Shown piece after piece: positions 1 through 8,231 of a stretch of 64,000 nucleotides of DNA. The notes below the pieces were generated by a model that searched no databases, was not told where the DNA came from, and was given only the letters and a program-made list of their open reading frames with translations. Positions within the stretch are counted from its first letter, which is position 1; every line of letters begins with the position of its first letter. The position numbers and the translations under genes were made by a program. Location of the stretch: assembly GCF_031085165.1 (NCBI RefSeq), contig NZ_JAVHTY010000001.1, forward strand, positions 1-64,000, written 5' to 3'. The DNA is from Pseudomonas sp. 102515 (GTDB taxonomy: Bacteria; Pseudomonadota; Gammaproteobacteria; Pseudomonadales; Pseudomonadaceae).

Positions 1-91
1 CCTGATCCCTTCCCGAACTCAGAAGTGAAACGATGCATCGCCGATGGTAGTGTGGGGTTTCCCCATGTGAGAGTAGGTCATCGTCAAGCGC
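1..91 (+). rRNA. rrf: 5S ribosomal RNA, 3' part
   Basis: The sequence matches the Pseudomonas 5S rRNA from the CCTGATCCCTTCCCGAACTC region through GTAGTGTGGGGTTTCCCC to GGTCATCGTCAAGC. About the first 30 bases lie left of the window. The exact 3' end (89-93) is estimated from the pairing partner of the missing 5' end. It marks the end of an rRNA operon reading rightwards, and a terminator follows. Confidence 0.95.
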
Positions 92-101
92 CTAACACCC
101 A

Positions 102-140
102 GCACCCCCGCTCAGTTCACTCTGGCGGGGGTGTTGTCTT
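102..140 (+). terminator. rRNA operon intrinsic terminator
   Basis: A 10-bp GC-rich stem (102-111 with 125-134) is followed by TGTCTTT, directly after the 5S rRNA. It is the expected end of the rrn transcript. Confidence 0.8.
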
Positions 141-327
141 TGGGGCGGGAAAAGTTTGGCCGAGGGCCAGGGCGCTTGGGCGAATAGCCAGATCAGCGGA
201 CGAAAGTAACTCACGTGCCCGGGGTTGCCCCCACCCTAGCCTCTGCCCGGGGAGGGGATTAAAGGCGGCATGGCGGAGGCTTGAGAGGTCAAGTGCTGCT
301 TTGAGTCTGCAAGAGCAGAACAGCCAG

Positions 328-358
328 AACAGCCCGGCTGCGCCGGGCTGTTGTGTTT
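328..358 (+). terminator. Strong hairpin, possible second rrn terminator
   Basis: An 11-bp stem AACAGCCCGGC / GCCGGGCTGTT has a 3-base loop and is followed by GTGTTT. The T-run is interrupted, so it may be a back-up terminator of the rRNA operon or a repeat-type hairpin. Confidence 0.5.
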
Positions 359-646
359 GAGCTGAAGATGCGTAATCGCCCGTGAGGTTAAGGTCGTAGG
401 TTGGCGCTGAGCGCAGTGAAGCCCACGATGGCGGCCCGCTGCAGGCATGATAGGCCTGGAAAAAATGGCCATCAGGGCAAGCTCCGATTACCTAGGCAGC
501 CGTCGAGCGTGTACTGCTGATACAGCGGGTCGGCACAGCTACGCTGGCCGAGATCGCCCGCAGCAGGCTGCCAGAAAATCAGCAGAGCCACCGGTAACCT
601 GACCGGGGATGATTCTGATCTGGTACATTTTCCCTAACCTTTTCGG

Positions 647-654
647 TATACAAT
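647..654 (+). promoter_or_regulatory. Sigma-70-like -10 element before candidate small RNA
   Basis: TATACAAT contains the near-consensus -10 box TACAAT at 649-654. No good -35 box is seen at 16-18 bp, so activity would need an activator or be weak. A start near 661 would give the short RNA described next. Confidence 0.4.
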
Positions 655-660
655 GCCCAA

Positions 661-711
661 TGGCCTAAGGCCGGTAGGCAAGGGGTGCGAAGCGTCGTAC
701 CCCTTTTTTCT
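661..711 (+). ncRNA. Candidate short RNA or leader ahead of gacA
   Basis: Between the -10-like box and a textbook terminator lie about 50 bases with two hairpins: GGCC-TAA-GGCC (662-672) and the terminator stem. No open frame and no GGA-rich RsmX/Y/Z-type motif is present, so it is not an obvious Rsm RNA. It could be an independent small RNA, or a terminated leader through which some transcripts read into gacA. This is inferred from promoter-like and terminator signals only. Confidence 0.35.
680..711 (+). terminator. Intrinsic terminator upstream of gacA
   Basis: An 11-bp stem (680-690 with 695-705, one G-U pair) with a 4-base loop runs into a T-rich tract. It is a near-perfect rho-independent terminator with no protein gene just upstream. 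Confidence 0.85.
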
Positions 712-742
712 TTGCATGACCAACCAAATTTCTGGCGTGGCC

Positions 743-772
743 TAGGATCCTATCCCTTGAACGTTAGGATCC
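743..772 (+). promoter_or_regulatory. Tandem TAGGATCC sites in the gacA leader
   Basis: TAGGATCC occurs at 743-750 and again at 765-772, exactly 22 bp (about two helical turns) apart. The first copy extends to the perfect 10-bp palindrome TAGGATCCTA. This spacing is typical of paired protein binding sites. The regulator is unknown. Confidence 0.35.
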
Positions 773-829
773 GCGGACAGGTGTTCAGGTGACGCAAGCG
801 ATGAAAGCGCAAGCGAAGGGGATTCGATT

Positions 830-1474
830 TTGATCAAGGTGCTAGTTGTCGACGACCATGATCTTGTTCGTACCGGCATCGTGCGGATGCTGGCGGATGT
901 AACAGGAATCCAAGTCGTCGGCCAGGCAGACAGTGGCGAAAATGCACTGATGCTGGCCCGTGAACTCGAGCCGGATGTCGTCTTGATGGACGTGCGGATG
1001 CCCGGTATTGGTGGGCTGGAAGCCACGCGCAAGCTCCTGCGCAGTCGGCCTGACCTGAAGGTGGTTGTCGTCACGGCCTGTGAGGAAGATCCGTTCCCGA
1101 CACGTCTGCTCCAGGCGGGCGCTGCAGGATATTTGACGAAGGGTGCTGACATCGAAGAGATGATCACCGCCATCAAGCAGGCCTTTGCCGGTCGGCGTTA
1201 CATCAGTGCGCAGATCGCCCAGCAGCTTGCCTTGAAACCCTTCCAATCCAAGGCGGAAGCGTCACCCTTCGATCAGCTATCCGAGCGTGAGATTCAGATC
1301 GCGCTGATGATTGCGGGCTGCCAGAAAGTCCAGGTCATTTCCGACAAGCTTTGTTTGTCCCCCAAGACCGTCAACACCTATCGCTATCGGATCTTCGAGA
1401 AATTATCGATTACCAGTGATGTCGAACTGGCCATGTTGGCTGTTCGCCACGGCATGGTAGATGCAACGAGTTGA
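830..1474 (+). CDS. gacA: GacA response regulator
   Basis: GacA is the cytoplasmic response regulator of the GacS/GacA system. In Pseudomonas it activates the small RNAs that relieve RsmA repression. The 214-residue protein has an N-terminal receiver with acidic pair D8-D9, phospho-acceptor D54, T82 and K104, then a LuxR-type helix-turn-helix at about 150-195 ([14 protein letters not shown]... [10 protein letters not shown]). The start is TTG, preceded by AAGGGGA at the right spacing; a TTG start is also recalled for other pseudomonad gacA genes. The stop falls one base before the uvrC start, so the two are almost certainly co-transcribed, as is usual in gammaproteobacteria. Confidence 0.97.
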   Translation: MIKVLVVDDHDLVRTGIVRMLADVTGIQVVGQADSGENALMLARELEPDVVLMDVRMPGIGGLEATRKLLRSRPDLKVVVVTACEEDPFPTRLLQAGAAGYLTKGADIEEMITAIKQAFAGRRYISAQIAQQLALKPFQSKAEASPFDQLSEREIQIALMIAGCQKVQVISDKLCLSPKTVNTYRYRIFEKLSITSDVELAMLAVRHGMVDATS

Positions 1475-1475
1475 T

Positions 1476-3302
1476 ATGAGTCAATCTTTCGATGCTGCGG
1501 CCTTTTTATCCGGTTGCAGTGGACGTCCGGGTGTCTACCGGATGTTCGATGAGGGCGGCAAGCTCCTCTATGTAGGTAAAGCCAAGAACCTCAAGAACCG
1601 CCTTTCAAGTTACTTCAGGAAGACCGGCTTGGCGCCCAAGACGGCTTCCATGGTGTCCAAGATCGCTCAGATCGAGACCACCATCACCGGCAACGAGACC
1701 GAAGCGCTCCTGCTGGAACAAAACCTCATCAAGCAGTGGCGTCCGCCATACAACATCCTGTTGCGGGATGACAAGTCCTACCCTTATGTCTATCTCTCCA
1801 CTGAGGATAAGTATCCCCGGCTGACCATTCATCGTGGTGAGAAGAGAGGGAAGGGGCGTTATTTCGGGCCCTATCCCAGTGCGGGTGCCATCCGTGAAAG
1901 TCTCAATCTGCTGCAGAAAGCCTTCCAGGTACGCCAGTGCGATGACAACTACTTCCGCAATCGCACGCGACCATGCCTGCAATACCAGATCAAGAGATGC
2001 AAAGGACCCTGTGTTGCGCTGGTGAGTGAACAGGAATATGGCGAGGACGTTCGCCACTCGGCCATGTTTCTCGAAGGCCGCAGCAATGCCCTGGCCGAAG
2101 AGCTGCAAGCCAAGATGGAGAGCGCCTCGGTCAATCTGCAGTTCGAGCGCGCCGCCGAACTGCGCGATCAGGTCGCCTTGGTCAGGCGTGTCCAGGACCA
2201 GCAAAGTATCGAAGGTGGTACCGGCGATGTCGACGTCATAGCGGCACTCGTCAATCCGGGCGGTGCCTGTGTCCACTTGGTCAGTGTGCGCGGTGGTCGA
2301 GTGCTGGGCAGCAAGAATTTCTTCCCGGAGGTGGGCATCGAGGAGGATTCCAGTGAGGTGCTGGCCGCCTTCCTGGAGCAGTACTATCTTGCCTACCTGG
2401 AGCGCGATCTGCCGGACGAGATCATCGTCAATTCCGTCCATGAGGACTTCGCTACCCTGATCGATGCCTTTGCCGAGGTCCACAAGCGTCAGTTGGTCAT
2501 CGCCCACCGCGTCCGGGGTACCCGAGCACGCTGGCAGCAGCTGGCGGTTACCAATGCGGAGCAGGCGTTGAATACGCGCCTGGCCAATCGGCAGCATATG
2601 GGCGTGCGTTTCGACGCCCTGGTCCAGGCGCTGGATCTGCCCGAACCGCCGCAGCGGCTGGAGTGTTTCGATATCAGTCATTCCAGTGGCGAGGCGACCG
2701 TGGCGTCCTGCGTGGTGTTCGGACCTGAAGGACCGCTTAAGTCGGACTATCGTCGCTACAACATCGAGGGTGTAACCGCCGGCGATGACTATGCAGCCAT
2801 GCATCAGGCCTTGACCCGCCGCTTCAGCCGGCTCAAGGCGGGCGAGGGTAAACTGCCTGACATTCTGCTGGTGGATGGCGGCAAGGGCCAGTTGGCGATG
2901 GCCCGTGAGGTGCTCAGGGAGCTAGCCGTACCGGATCTGGTCCTGCTGGGCGTCGCCAAGGGGGTTACCCGCAAGCCTGGCCTCGAGGTTCTCTATCTGG
3001 ACGATCCTTCCAATGAATTCACCCTGCCGGCTCATTCGCCCGCGCTGCACCTCATCCAGCAGATCCGCGATGAAGCGCACCGTTTCGCGATCACCGGGCA
3101 TCGCGCGCGTCGCGGCAAGGCGCGGAGGACCTCCTCCCTGGAAGAGGTCGCCGGCATTGGGCCCAAGCGCCGGCAGGAGCTCCTGAAGCACTTTGGTGGG
3201 CTCCGCGAATTGCAGCGCGCCAGCATCGAGGAAATTGCCAAAGCGCCCAGCATTAGCAAAAAGCTGGCCGAGCAGATTTATGCCGCCTTGCACAGCGAGT
3301 AG
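1476..3302 (+). CDS. uvrC: Excinuclease ABC subunit C
   Basis: UvrC makes both incisions around bulky lesions after UvrA/UvrB loading in nucleotide excision repair. Seen in order: a GIY-YIG nuclease at the N terminus ([20 protein letters not shown]), a UVR UvrB-binding motif near residues 200-235, the RNase H-like second nuclease domain ([11 protein letters not shown]), and C-terminal tandem helix-hairpin-helix motifs ([20 protein letters not shown]). The ATG at 1476 gives 608 residues, my recollection of the usual Pseudomonas length, and starts [11 protein letters not shown]. An in-frame ATG at 1461 overlapping gacA would add five residues and fits the family less well. Confidence 0.96.
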   Translation: MSQSFDAAAFLSGCSGRPGVYRMFDEGGKLLYVGKAKNLKNRLSSYFRKTGLAPKTASMVSKIAQIETTITGNETEALLLEQNLIKQWRPPYNILLRDDKSYPYVYLSTEDKYPRLTIHRGEKRGKGRYFGPYPSAGAIRESLNLLQKAFQVRQCDDNYFRNRTRPCLQYQIKRCKGPCVALVSEQEYGEDVRHSAMFLEGRSNALAEELQAKMESASVNLQFERAAELRDQVALVRRVQDQQSIEGGTGDVDVIAALVNPGGACVHLVSVRGGRVLGSKNFFPEVGIEEDSSEVLAAFLEQYYLAYLERDLPDEIIVNSVHEDFATLIDAFAEVHKRQLVIAHRVRGTRARWQQLAVTNAEQALNTRLANRQHMGVRFDALVQALDLPEPPQRLECFDISHSSGEATVASCVVFGPEGPLKSDYRRYNIEGVTAGDDYAAMHQALTRRFSRLKAGEGKLPDILLVDGGKGQLAMAREVLRELAVPDLVLLGVAKGVTRKPGLEVLYLDDPSNEFTLPAHSPALHLIQQIRDEAHRFAITGHRARRGKARRTSSLEEVAGIGPKRRQELLKHFGGLRELQRASIEEIAKAPSISKKLAEQIYAALHSE

Positions 3303-3333
3303 AATCACCTCACGTTCACCAACAGCCGCGCCA

Positions 3334-3894
3334 ATGAATATTCCAAATCTGCTTACCGTACTGCGCGTCTTGCTCATTCCTCTGTTCGTCATCCTGTTCT
3401 ACCTGCCGGTCCACTGGAGCTACTGGACCGCCAGCACCGTTTTCGCGATCGCCTGCGCGACCGACTGGCTGGATGGTTATCTGGCGCGGCGCCTGGGGCA
3501 GAGCACGCCCTTTGGTGCCTTTCTGGATCCGGTAGCGGACAAGCTCATCGTCGCCGTGGCCCTGGTGTTGCTGGTGCAGGAGCACGCCAACGCCTGGTTG
3601 ACGCTGCCCGCCGTCATCATCGTCGGGCGCGAGATCGTCGTATCGGCGCTGCGGGAGTGGATGGCCGAACTGGGTGCCCGTGCCCAGGTCGCGGTCTCCA
3701 ATCTGGGCAAGTGGAAGACGGCGGCGCAGATGCTGGCGCTGGTCATCCTGCTGGCCAATCCGCCGCAGATGACCTTCTGGGTCATTAGCGGCTATGCCTT
3801 GCTCATTGTCGCGGCGGCGCTGACGCTGTGGTCCATGTGCACCTACCTGATGGCGGCCTGGCCGCACCTGATGAGCGCCGAGAAAAAGAAATAA
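3334..3894 (+). CDS. pgsA: CDP-diacylglycerol--glycerol-3-phosphate 3-phosphatidyltransferase
   Basis: PgsA makes phosphatidylglycerol phosphate, the committed step to phosphatidylglycerol and cardiolipin, in the inner membrane. The 186-residue protein carries the CDP-alcohol phosphotransferase signature D44-x2-D47-G-x2-A-R...G61-x3-D65-x3-D69 and several hydrophobic helices. The ATG at 3334 starts [11 protein letters not shown], the typical family N terminus; the frame is open further upstream into uvrC, but that part is not conserved. It lies 31 bp after uvrC and ends just before the tRNA promoter. Confidence 0.95.
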   Translation: MNIPNLLTVLRVLLIPLFVILFYLPVHWSYWTASTVFAIACATDWLDGYLARRLGQSTPFGAFLDPVADKLIVAVALVLLVQEHANAWLTLPAVIIVGREIVVSALREWMAELGARAQVAVSNLGKWKTAAQMLALVILLANPPQMTFWVISGYALLIVAAALTLWSMCTYLMAAWPHLMSAEKKK

Positions 3895-3912
3895 GTTTTT
3901 TGAATCAATGGC

Positions 3913-3940
3913 TTGACATGAAGGGTTGCTCAGATAGAAT
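3913..3940 (+). promoter_or_regulatory. tRNA operon promoter
   Basis: A consensus -35 TTGACA (3913-3918) and -10 TAGAAT (3935-3940) are separated by 16 bp and followed by the GC-rich discriminator AGCGCCCG, typical of stringently controlled stable RNA promoters. Confidence 0.85.
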
Positions 3941-3955
3941 AGCGCCCGTCACCAA

Positions 3956-4031
<76 letters not shown>

Positions 4032-4067
4032 TGTTTAACATGAGTGTCGCAAGGCATTCAGGTTTGA

Positions 4068-4141
4068 GGCCGGGTGGCAGAGTGGTCATGCAGCGGATTG
4101 CAAATCCGTGTACGCCGGTTCGATTCCGACCTCGGCCTCCA
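4068..4141 (+). tRNA. cysT: tRNA-Cys (GCA)
   Basis: Acceptor GGCCGGG pairs with CTCGGCC (one G-U pair). The anticodon arm CGGATTGCAAATCCG carries GCA, the T loop is GGTTCGATTCC, and CCA is encoded. Co-transcribed with tRNA-Gly. Confidence 0.97.
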
Positions 4142-4149
4142 CTATTGAG

Positions 4150-4182
4150 AGCCCCGTAGATCACAGGTCTACGGGGCTTTTC
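4150..4182 (+). terminator. Terminator after tRNA-Cys
   Basis: An 11-bp stem AGCCCCGTAGA / TCTACGGGGCT (4150-4160 with 4168-4178) is followed by TTTTC. It separates tRNA-Cys from tRNA-Leu; whether tRNA-Leu has its own promoter is not evident. Confidence 0.85.
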
Positions 4183-4248
4183 ATCATCCAGGGATGTGTG
4201 AATACTGGATCAGGTTCTACGAATCCGGTTGTCTGAGGGTTCGGTTCT

Positions 4249-4335
4249 GCCCGAGTGGTGAAACTGGTAGACACAAGGGACTTAAAATCCCTCGACTTAA
4301 CCGTCGTGCCGGTTCGATTCCGGCCTCGGGCACCA
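4249..4335 (+). tRNA. leuZ: tRNA-Leu (TAA)
   Basis: An 87-base class II tRNA: acceptor GCCCGAG/CTCGGGC, anticodon arm GGGACTTAAAATCCC with TAA, long variable arm, T arm GCCGGTTCGATTCCGGC, encoded CCA. Confidence 0.97.
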
Positions 4336-4343
4336 TCCAAATG

Positions 4344-4374
4344 AAAAGGCCACTCGTGTTTGAGTGGCCTTTTT
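4344..4374. terminator. Bidirectional terminator between tRNA-Leu and a reverse gene
   Basis: A 12-bp stem (4344-4355 with 4362-4373) has A-runs on one side and T-runs on the other, so it can end both tRNA-Leu and the convergent small gene whose stop is at 4378. Confidence 0.85.
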
Positions 4375-4377
4375 CGT

Positions 4378-4638
4378 TTACGAGGGAATCGTCCAGTAGG
4401 GTGTTTCATCCGCATCGCGCTCGATGCGTGAGCGGCTGTCGAGGATGAAGGCTTCGAGCATGGCAGCGTCGAGCAATTCGGTGCGTGCGATGGGGCGATT
4501 GAGTACCGACTGACCGCTGCGGGAAAAGACCTCGACATCGTAGGCGCGCTGATCACGCGTGGAGATCACGCAGCGCAACGGCTCGAATCCGCCTTTGAGG
4601 GAGTTGAAGGCGCTGGCGAGTTCGACATAGAGGGTCAT
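4378..4638 (-). CDS. Hypothetical protein, 86 residues
   Basis: I do not recognise this small protein. From MTLYVELASAF it has mixed charged and hydrophobic segments with no signal peptide, membrane helix or known motif, so it is probably cytoplasmic. The start at 4638 is chosen for AGGAAG nine bases upstream; an in-frame ATG ten codons earlier lacks one. It ends against the bidirectional terminator, which supports it being a real transcription unit. Confidence 0.65.
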   Translation of the reverse strand: MTLYVELASAFNSLKGGFEPLRCVISTRDQRAYDVEVFSRSGQSVLNRPIARTELLDAAMLEAFILDSRSRIERDADETPYWTIPS

Positions 4639-4821
4639 CCGGAAAAGCTTCCTGTTCAAAAGTGGCACTGTGACAGCATTGGCTGCTACAGGGTTTCACC
4701 TTTGCAGAAAAGTGCCGTCATATCGCGATGCTAGTCGCAAAATTCCGGCCCTGCTTTCGGATTTTCATTGCCAGCCTTGCAACCAGCATTCTGCATCCTG
4801 CAACTCGTGCCAGTCCAGCGT

Positions 4822-4992
4822 CTAGGTACGACGAGTGAGAACGGCTTGGAGATCTATCTGCGAGATGGGATTGGTCTCGACTTCCGGGGTATGGACCCGG
4901 GTGACGATGAAGTGCTTTTGCCGCTCGCGCGGCTGGACGGCCGTCCATTTGCTGAGCAGCAGCTTGTTCGGGTTGATCTGACGTTGCTTCAT
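4822..4992 (-). CDS. Trp-rich small protein (TIGR02450-like)
   Basis: A 56-residue protein beginning MKQRQINPNKLLLSKWTAVQ and continuing with basic residues and HFIVTRV. The LLLSKWTAVQP...KHF core is what I recall of the small Trp-rich TIGR02450 family, whose function is unknown. Its ATG overlaps the chaC stop codon (ATGA at 4992-4989), so it should be translated by coupling to chaC and may share its physiological setting. It is short enough to be missed by automated calling. Confidence 0.75.
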   Translation of the reverse strand: MKQRQINPNKLLLSKWTAVQPRERQKHFIVTRVHTPEVETNPISQIDLQAVLTRRT

Positions 4993-5654
4993 CCCTGCAT
5001 GGCCTCCAGCAGCGGTGCGTTGCGATAGCGCTGCAACAAGGCTTCTAGGTTGCGATCGGGCATGGCGTGGGCCCTGAGCGCCGTGATGGTGCGCTCGACG
5101 TATTCCAAGGTGGTGCCGAAATGGCCGCAGGCCTCGGTCAGGACACGGTTGAGGATGTCGTCGGGCAGGCTGCCGGCGTAGCAGGGTAGGTTGCGTTTAA
5201 GCACGAAGCCGAGTGCCTGCACCTTGCTGCCGTCTTCCAGATGGCATTGCAGCCAGCGTGGGCGGTAGGACCCATCCGGCATCTCGCGCTTCCAGAGGGC
5301 CAGCAGGTGGTCGTCCAGCTGCTCCTCCGGCAGCTGGTAGGCAAAGCCCGAGCAGGAGCCGCCGCGATCCAGGCCCAGTACCAGGCCGGGTTGCTCGGGG
5401 GTGCCGCGATGCAGCTGGGACCAGAGATAGAGGCCGCGGTGGTAGCCGTGCACTCGCGCCCGGCGCACGGCGACGGCGGGGCACTCGGGGCGCCATATCA
5501 GCGAGCCGTAGGCGAACAGCCAGACCGGGCCGGGTTGGCGCTGGGCCAGGGTGGCTTCCAGGGAGGCCACGAGCTCGGGATGGGTGAGCGGCGTGGCGGG
5601 CGCGAGCTTAGGGGGATAGGAATCGTGGATGCTGGAAGAAATCTGTCTATGCAT
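4989..5654 (-). CDS. chaC: ChaC-type gamma-glutamylcyclotransferase
   Basis: ChaC-family enzymes cleave glutathione to 5-oxoproline and Cys-Gly in the cytoplasm. The 221-residue protein has the substrate-loop signature VWLFAYGSLIWRP near residue 45 and the conserved acidic residue in WKREM that acts as general base in this fold. The ATG at 5654 is preferred over an upstream TTG at 5672. It forms a two-gene unit with the overlapping Trp-rich protein. Its closeness to ahpCF and other thiol genes fits glutathione turnover, but that is inference. Confidence 0.93.
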   Translation of the reverse strand: MHRQISSSIHDSYPPKLAPATPLTHPELVASLEATLAQRQPGPVWLFAYGSLIWRPECPAVAVRRARVHGYHRGLYLWSQLHRGTPEQPGLVLGLDRGGSCSGFAYQLPEEQLDDHLLALWKREMPDGSYRPRWLQCHLEDGSKVQALGFVLKRNLPCYAGSLPDDILNRVLTEACGHFGTTLEYVERTITALRAHAMPDRNLEALLQRYRNAPLLEAMQG

Positions 5655-5820
5655 GTGCCGCCTGGTCCTCAACCGCTGGAGCTGCCAGGTTCAGGAACCC
5701 GGCCCTAAGATCCTAACGAAAGTGCGGGAAGAACTCCTAGACCGTTCGTGCCCATCTTTATGACGCCTGGTTAGGTCGCAGCGAGAAACATGCCAAGGTG
5801 GACGAGGAAAACGGCGGACG

Positions 5821-5846
5821 AAAAAAAGCCCGGCAGGTGCCGGGCT
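5821..5846 (-). terminator. ahpF terminator
   Basis: On the minus strand a 9-bp stem AGCCCGGCA / TGCCGGGCT with a 2-base loop is followed by seven T residues, 20 bp past the ahpF stop. Confidence 0.9.
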
Positions 5847-5866
5847 GCACAGGAGCGTGAGATCGA

Positions 5867-7426
5867 TCAGGCGCTGGTGCGGATCAGGTGATCGAAGGCC
5901 GCCAAGGAGGCCTTGGCGCCTTCGCCCAGGGCGATGACGATCTGCTTGTAGGGCACGGTGGTGACATCGCCTGCGGCGAAGACGCCGGGCAGGGAGGTCT
6001 GGCAACGGGCGTCCACTTCGATCTCGCCGCGCGGCGACAGCTCGACGGTACCCTTGAGCCAATCGGTATTGGGCACCAGGCCGATCTGTACGAAGACGCC
6101 TTCCAGGTCGATGTGGTGGAATTCGCTGGAGTTGCGATCCTTGTAGACCAGGCCGTTGACCTTCTGGCCGTCACCCTTGACTTCGCTGGTGAGGGCGCTG
6201 GTGATGACGGTCACGTTGGGCAGGCTGAACAGCTTGCGCTGTAACACGGCGTCGGCGCGCAGCTGGCCGTCGTACTCGATCAGGGTGACCTGGGCGACGA
6301 TGCCGGCGAGGTCGATGGCCGCCTCGACACCCGAGTTGCCGCCACCGATCACGGCGACGCGCTTGCCCTTGAAGAGGGGGCCATCGCAGTGTGGGCAGTA
6401 GGCCACGCCGCGGTTGCGGTATTCCCGCTCACCCGGGACGTTCATCTCGCGCCAGCGGGCGCCAGTGGCCAGGATCAGCGTCTTGGCCTTGAGCGAGCCG
6501 CCATCGGTGAAGCGTACTTCATGCAGGCCGCCGGCTTCGTGGGCCGGAATCAGCTGCTCGGCGCGCTGCAGGTTCATGATGTCGACTTCGTACTGCTTGA
6601 CGTGCTCTTCGAGTGCCATGGCCAGCTTCGGCCCTTCGGTCTCCTTGATGGAGATGAAGTTCTCGATGGCCAGGGTGTCCAGCACCTGGCCGCCGAAACG
6701 CTCGGCGGCGACGCCGGTACGGATGCCCTTGCGTGCGGCATAGACCGCAGCGGCAGCGCCGGCCGGGCCACCCCCGATGACCAGGACGTCGAAGGCGTCC
6801 TTGGCGTTGAGCTTGTCGGCGGAGCGGGCGGCGGCGCCGGTGTCGAGCTTGGCGACGATCTCTTCCAGGCCCATGCGGCCCTGGCCGAAGGGTTCGCCGT
6901 TCAGGTAGACGCTGGGCACGGCCATGATCTGGCGGCGCTCGACTTCGTCCTGGAACAGGGCGCCGTCGACGGCCACGTGCTTGACCCGGGGATTGAGCAC
7001 CGCCATGAGGTTCAGGGCCTGCACCACGTCCGGGCAGTTCTGGCAGGAGAGGGAGAAATAGGTTTCGAACTGGTAGTCGCCGTCGAGCGCCTTGACCTGC
7101 TCGATGACGTCCTGGCTGGCCTTGGATGGATGGCCGCCCACCTGCAGCAGGGCCAGCACCAGGGAGGTGAATTCGTGGCCCATGGGCAGACCGGCGAAGC
7201 GCAGGTCGATGTTCTGACCGGGGGTCAGCAGGGCGAAGGAGGGACGACGCGCATCGGTGCCGTCGGTGCTGAGGCTGACCTGATCGGACAGGCTGGCGAT
7301 ATCCTGCAGCAGGCTGTGCATTTCACGGGACTTCGCGCCATCGTCGAGGGACGCGACGATCTCGATGGGGCGCGTGACGCGTTCGAGGTAGGTCTTGAGC
7401 TGGGCTTTCAGATTGGCGTCCAACAT
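5867..7426 (-). CDS. ahpF: Alkyl hydroperoxide reductase subunit F
   Basis: AhpF is the NADH-dependent flavoprotein disulfide reductase that recycles AhpC. The 519-residue protein has an N-terminal double-thioredoxin-like domain with the C128-x2-C131 pair (SCQNCPDV), an FAD-binding GGGPAG motif near 215, the redox-active YCPHC pair and the NADH-binding GGGNSG motif. The start MLDANLKAQ at 7426 has GGAAG upstream; an in-frame start ten codons earlier is unlikely. It follows ahpC by about 80 bp, with a terminator hairpin between that would lower ahpF relative to ahpC. Confidence 0.97.
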   Translation of the reverse strand: MLDANLKAQLKTYLERVTRPIEIVASLDDGAKSREMHSLLQDIASLSDQVSLSTDGTDARRPSFALLTPGQNIDLRFAGLPMGHEFTSLVLALLQVGGHPSKASQDVIEQVKALDGDYQFETYFSLSCQNCPDVVQALNLMAVLNPRVKHVAVDGALFQDEVERRQIMAVPSVYLNGEPFGQGRMGLEEIVAKLDTGAAARSADKLNAKDAFDVLVIGGGPAGAAAAVYAARKGIRTGVAAERFGGQVLDTLAIENFISIKETEGPKLAMALEEHVKQYEVDIMNLQRAEQLIPAHEAGGLHEVRFTDGGSLKAKTLILATGARWREMNVPGEREYRNRGVAYCPHCDGPLFKGKRVAVIGGGNSGVEAAIDLAGIVAQVTLIEYDGQLRADAVLQRKLFSLPNVTVITSALTSEVKGDGQKVNGLVYKDRNSSEFHHIDLEGVFVQIGLVPNTDWLKGTVELSPRGEIEVDARCQTSLPGVFAAGDVTTVPYKQIVIALGEGAKASLAAFDHLIRTSA

Positions 7427-7454
7427 GGCGACGTGGCTTCCGTAAAAAATGGGC

Positions 7455-7490
7455 AAAAAAAGAGCGCGCGGGCAAGGCGCCCGGGCGCTC
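7455..7490 (-). terminator. Terminator or attenuator between ahpC and ahpF
   Basis: On the minus strand the stem GAGCGC / GCGCTC, with inner CGGGC/GCCCG pairs, is followed by seven T residues. It probably stops part of the ahpC transcripts so that peroxiredoxin is made in excess over its reductase. Confidence 0.75.
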
Positions 7491-7509
7491 GGGCTAGATC
7501 AGGCGGGTG

Positions 7510-8073
7510 TTAGATCTTGCCGACCAGGTCCAGCGAGGGGGTCAGGGTCGCTTCGCCTTCTTTCCACTTGGCGGGGCAGACTTCGCCCGGGTGGTTAGCG
7601 ACGTACTGGGCAGCGCGGACCTTGCGCAGCAGTTCGCTGGCGTCACGGCCGATGCCGTTATCGTGGATTTCGCACAGCTTGATCTGACCTTCCGGGTTGA
7701 TCAGGAAGGTGCCACGCAGGGCCAGGCCTTCCTCTTCGATCAGCACTTCGAAGTTGCGTGCCAGGCGCGCGGTGGGATCGCCTACCAGCGGGTAGTTGAC
7801 CTTCTTGATGGCTTCCGAGGTGTCGTGCCAGGCCTTGTGAGCGAAGTGGGTGTCGCAGGACACACCGTAGATCTCCACGCCCAGCTTCTGGAACTCGGGG
7901 TACAGGTCAGCAAGGTCTTCCAGCTCGGTGGGGCACACGAAGGTGAAGTCGGCCGGGTAGAACACGATGGCGGACCACTTGCCCTTCAGATCGGCCTCGG
8001 TCACCTGGACGAATTTGCCGTTGTGGTAGGCGGTCGCGGTGAAAGGCTTCACTTCGGTGTTGATCAGGGACAT
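7510..8073 (-). CDS. ahpC: Alkyl hydroperoxide reductase subunit C (peroxiredoxin)
   Basis: A typical two-Cys peroxiredoxin that reduces hydrogen peroxide, organic peroxides and peroxynitrite in the cytoplasm. It has 187 residues, peroxidatic C47 in FVCPTE, resolving C166 in EVCPAKW and the C-terminal helix of the family. AAGGAG lies before the ATG. It heads the ahpC-ahpF operon, and the upstream region contains a good OxyR-like site, so peroxide induction is expected. Confidence 0.97.
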   Translation of the reverse strand: MSLINTEVKPFTATAYHNGKFVQVTEADLKGKWSAIVFYPADFTFVCPTELEDLADLYPEFQKLGVEIYGVSCDTHFAHKAWHDTSEAIKKVNYPLVGDPTARLARNFEVLIEEEGLALRGTFLINPEGQIKLCEIHDNGIGRDASELLRKVRAAQYVANHPGEVCPAKWKEGEATLTPSLDLVGKI

Positions 8074-8150
8074 TGATGACTCCTTGATGGGTTTAAGTCA
8101 GGGTTGAAATCGATAGGACGCATACTAATCGCATTTTGACGATTCACCTC

Positions 8151-8187
8151 ATTGTTAAAGGCGATGCTGGCGATTAGGCGCCTCTAT
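8151..8187 (-). promoter_or_regulatory. Candidate OxyR binding site upstream of ahpC
   Basis: Read on the minus strand, four tetrads at the OxyR spacing (ATAG-N7-CTAT-N7-ATAG-N7-CTAT) read ATAG, TAAT, ATCG, CAAT, matching 12 of 16 positions. It ends close to a poor -35 region, with a -10-like TAGTAT about 23 bases further on, the usual arrangement for OxyR-activated promoters. Confidence 0.5.
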
Positions 8188-8231
8188 CGGATACTACAGG
8201 TTATGAGGGAAATCAGTACCTTAGCCAAACC

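Larger units (their letters stand above)
142..660. other. Spacer with repeat-like palindromes, no gene seen
   Basis: This is the gene-free spacer between the rRNA terminator and the gacA upstream region. At 223-260 is an imperfect palindrome of C-runs and G-runs (CCCCACCC...GGGGAGGGG). At 394-428 is an imperfect palindrome beginning TCGTAGGTTGGC and ending GCCCACGA, of a type often scattered between Pseudomonas genes. Open frames here are short, lack ribosome binding sites and look like no known protein. Confidence 0.6.

Noticed and set aside
481-610. Possible gene remnant in the rRNA-gacA spacer
   Set aside because: All frames have early stops and no stretch resembles a known protein with confidence.
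662-711. RsmX/Y/Z-type regulatory RNA upstream of gacA
   Set aside because: The short sequence lacks the repeated GGA loops that define Rsm-binding RNAs.
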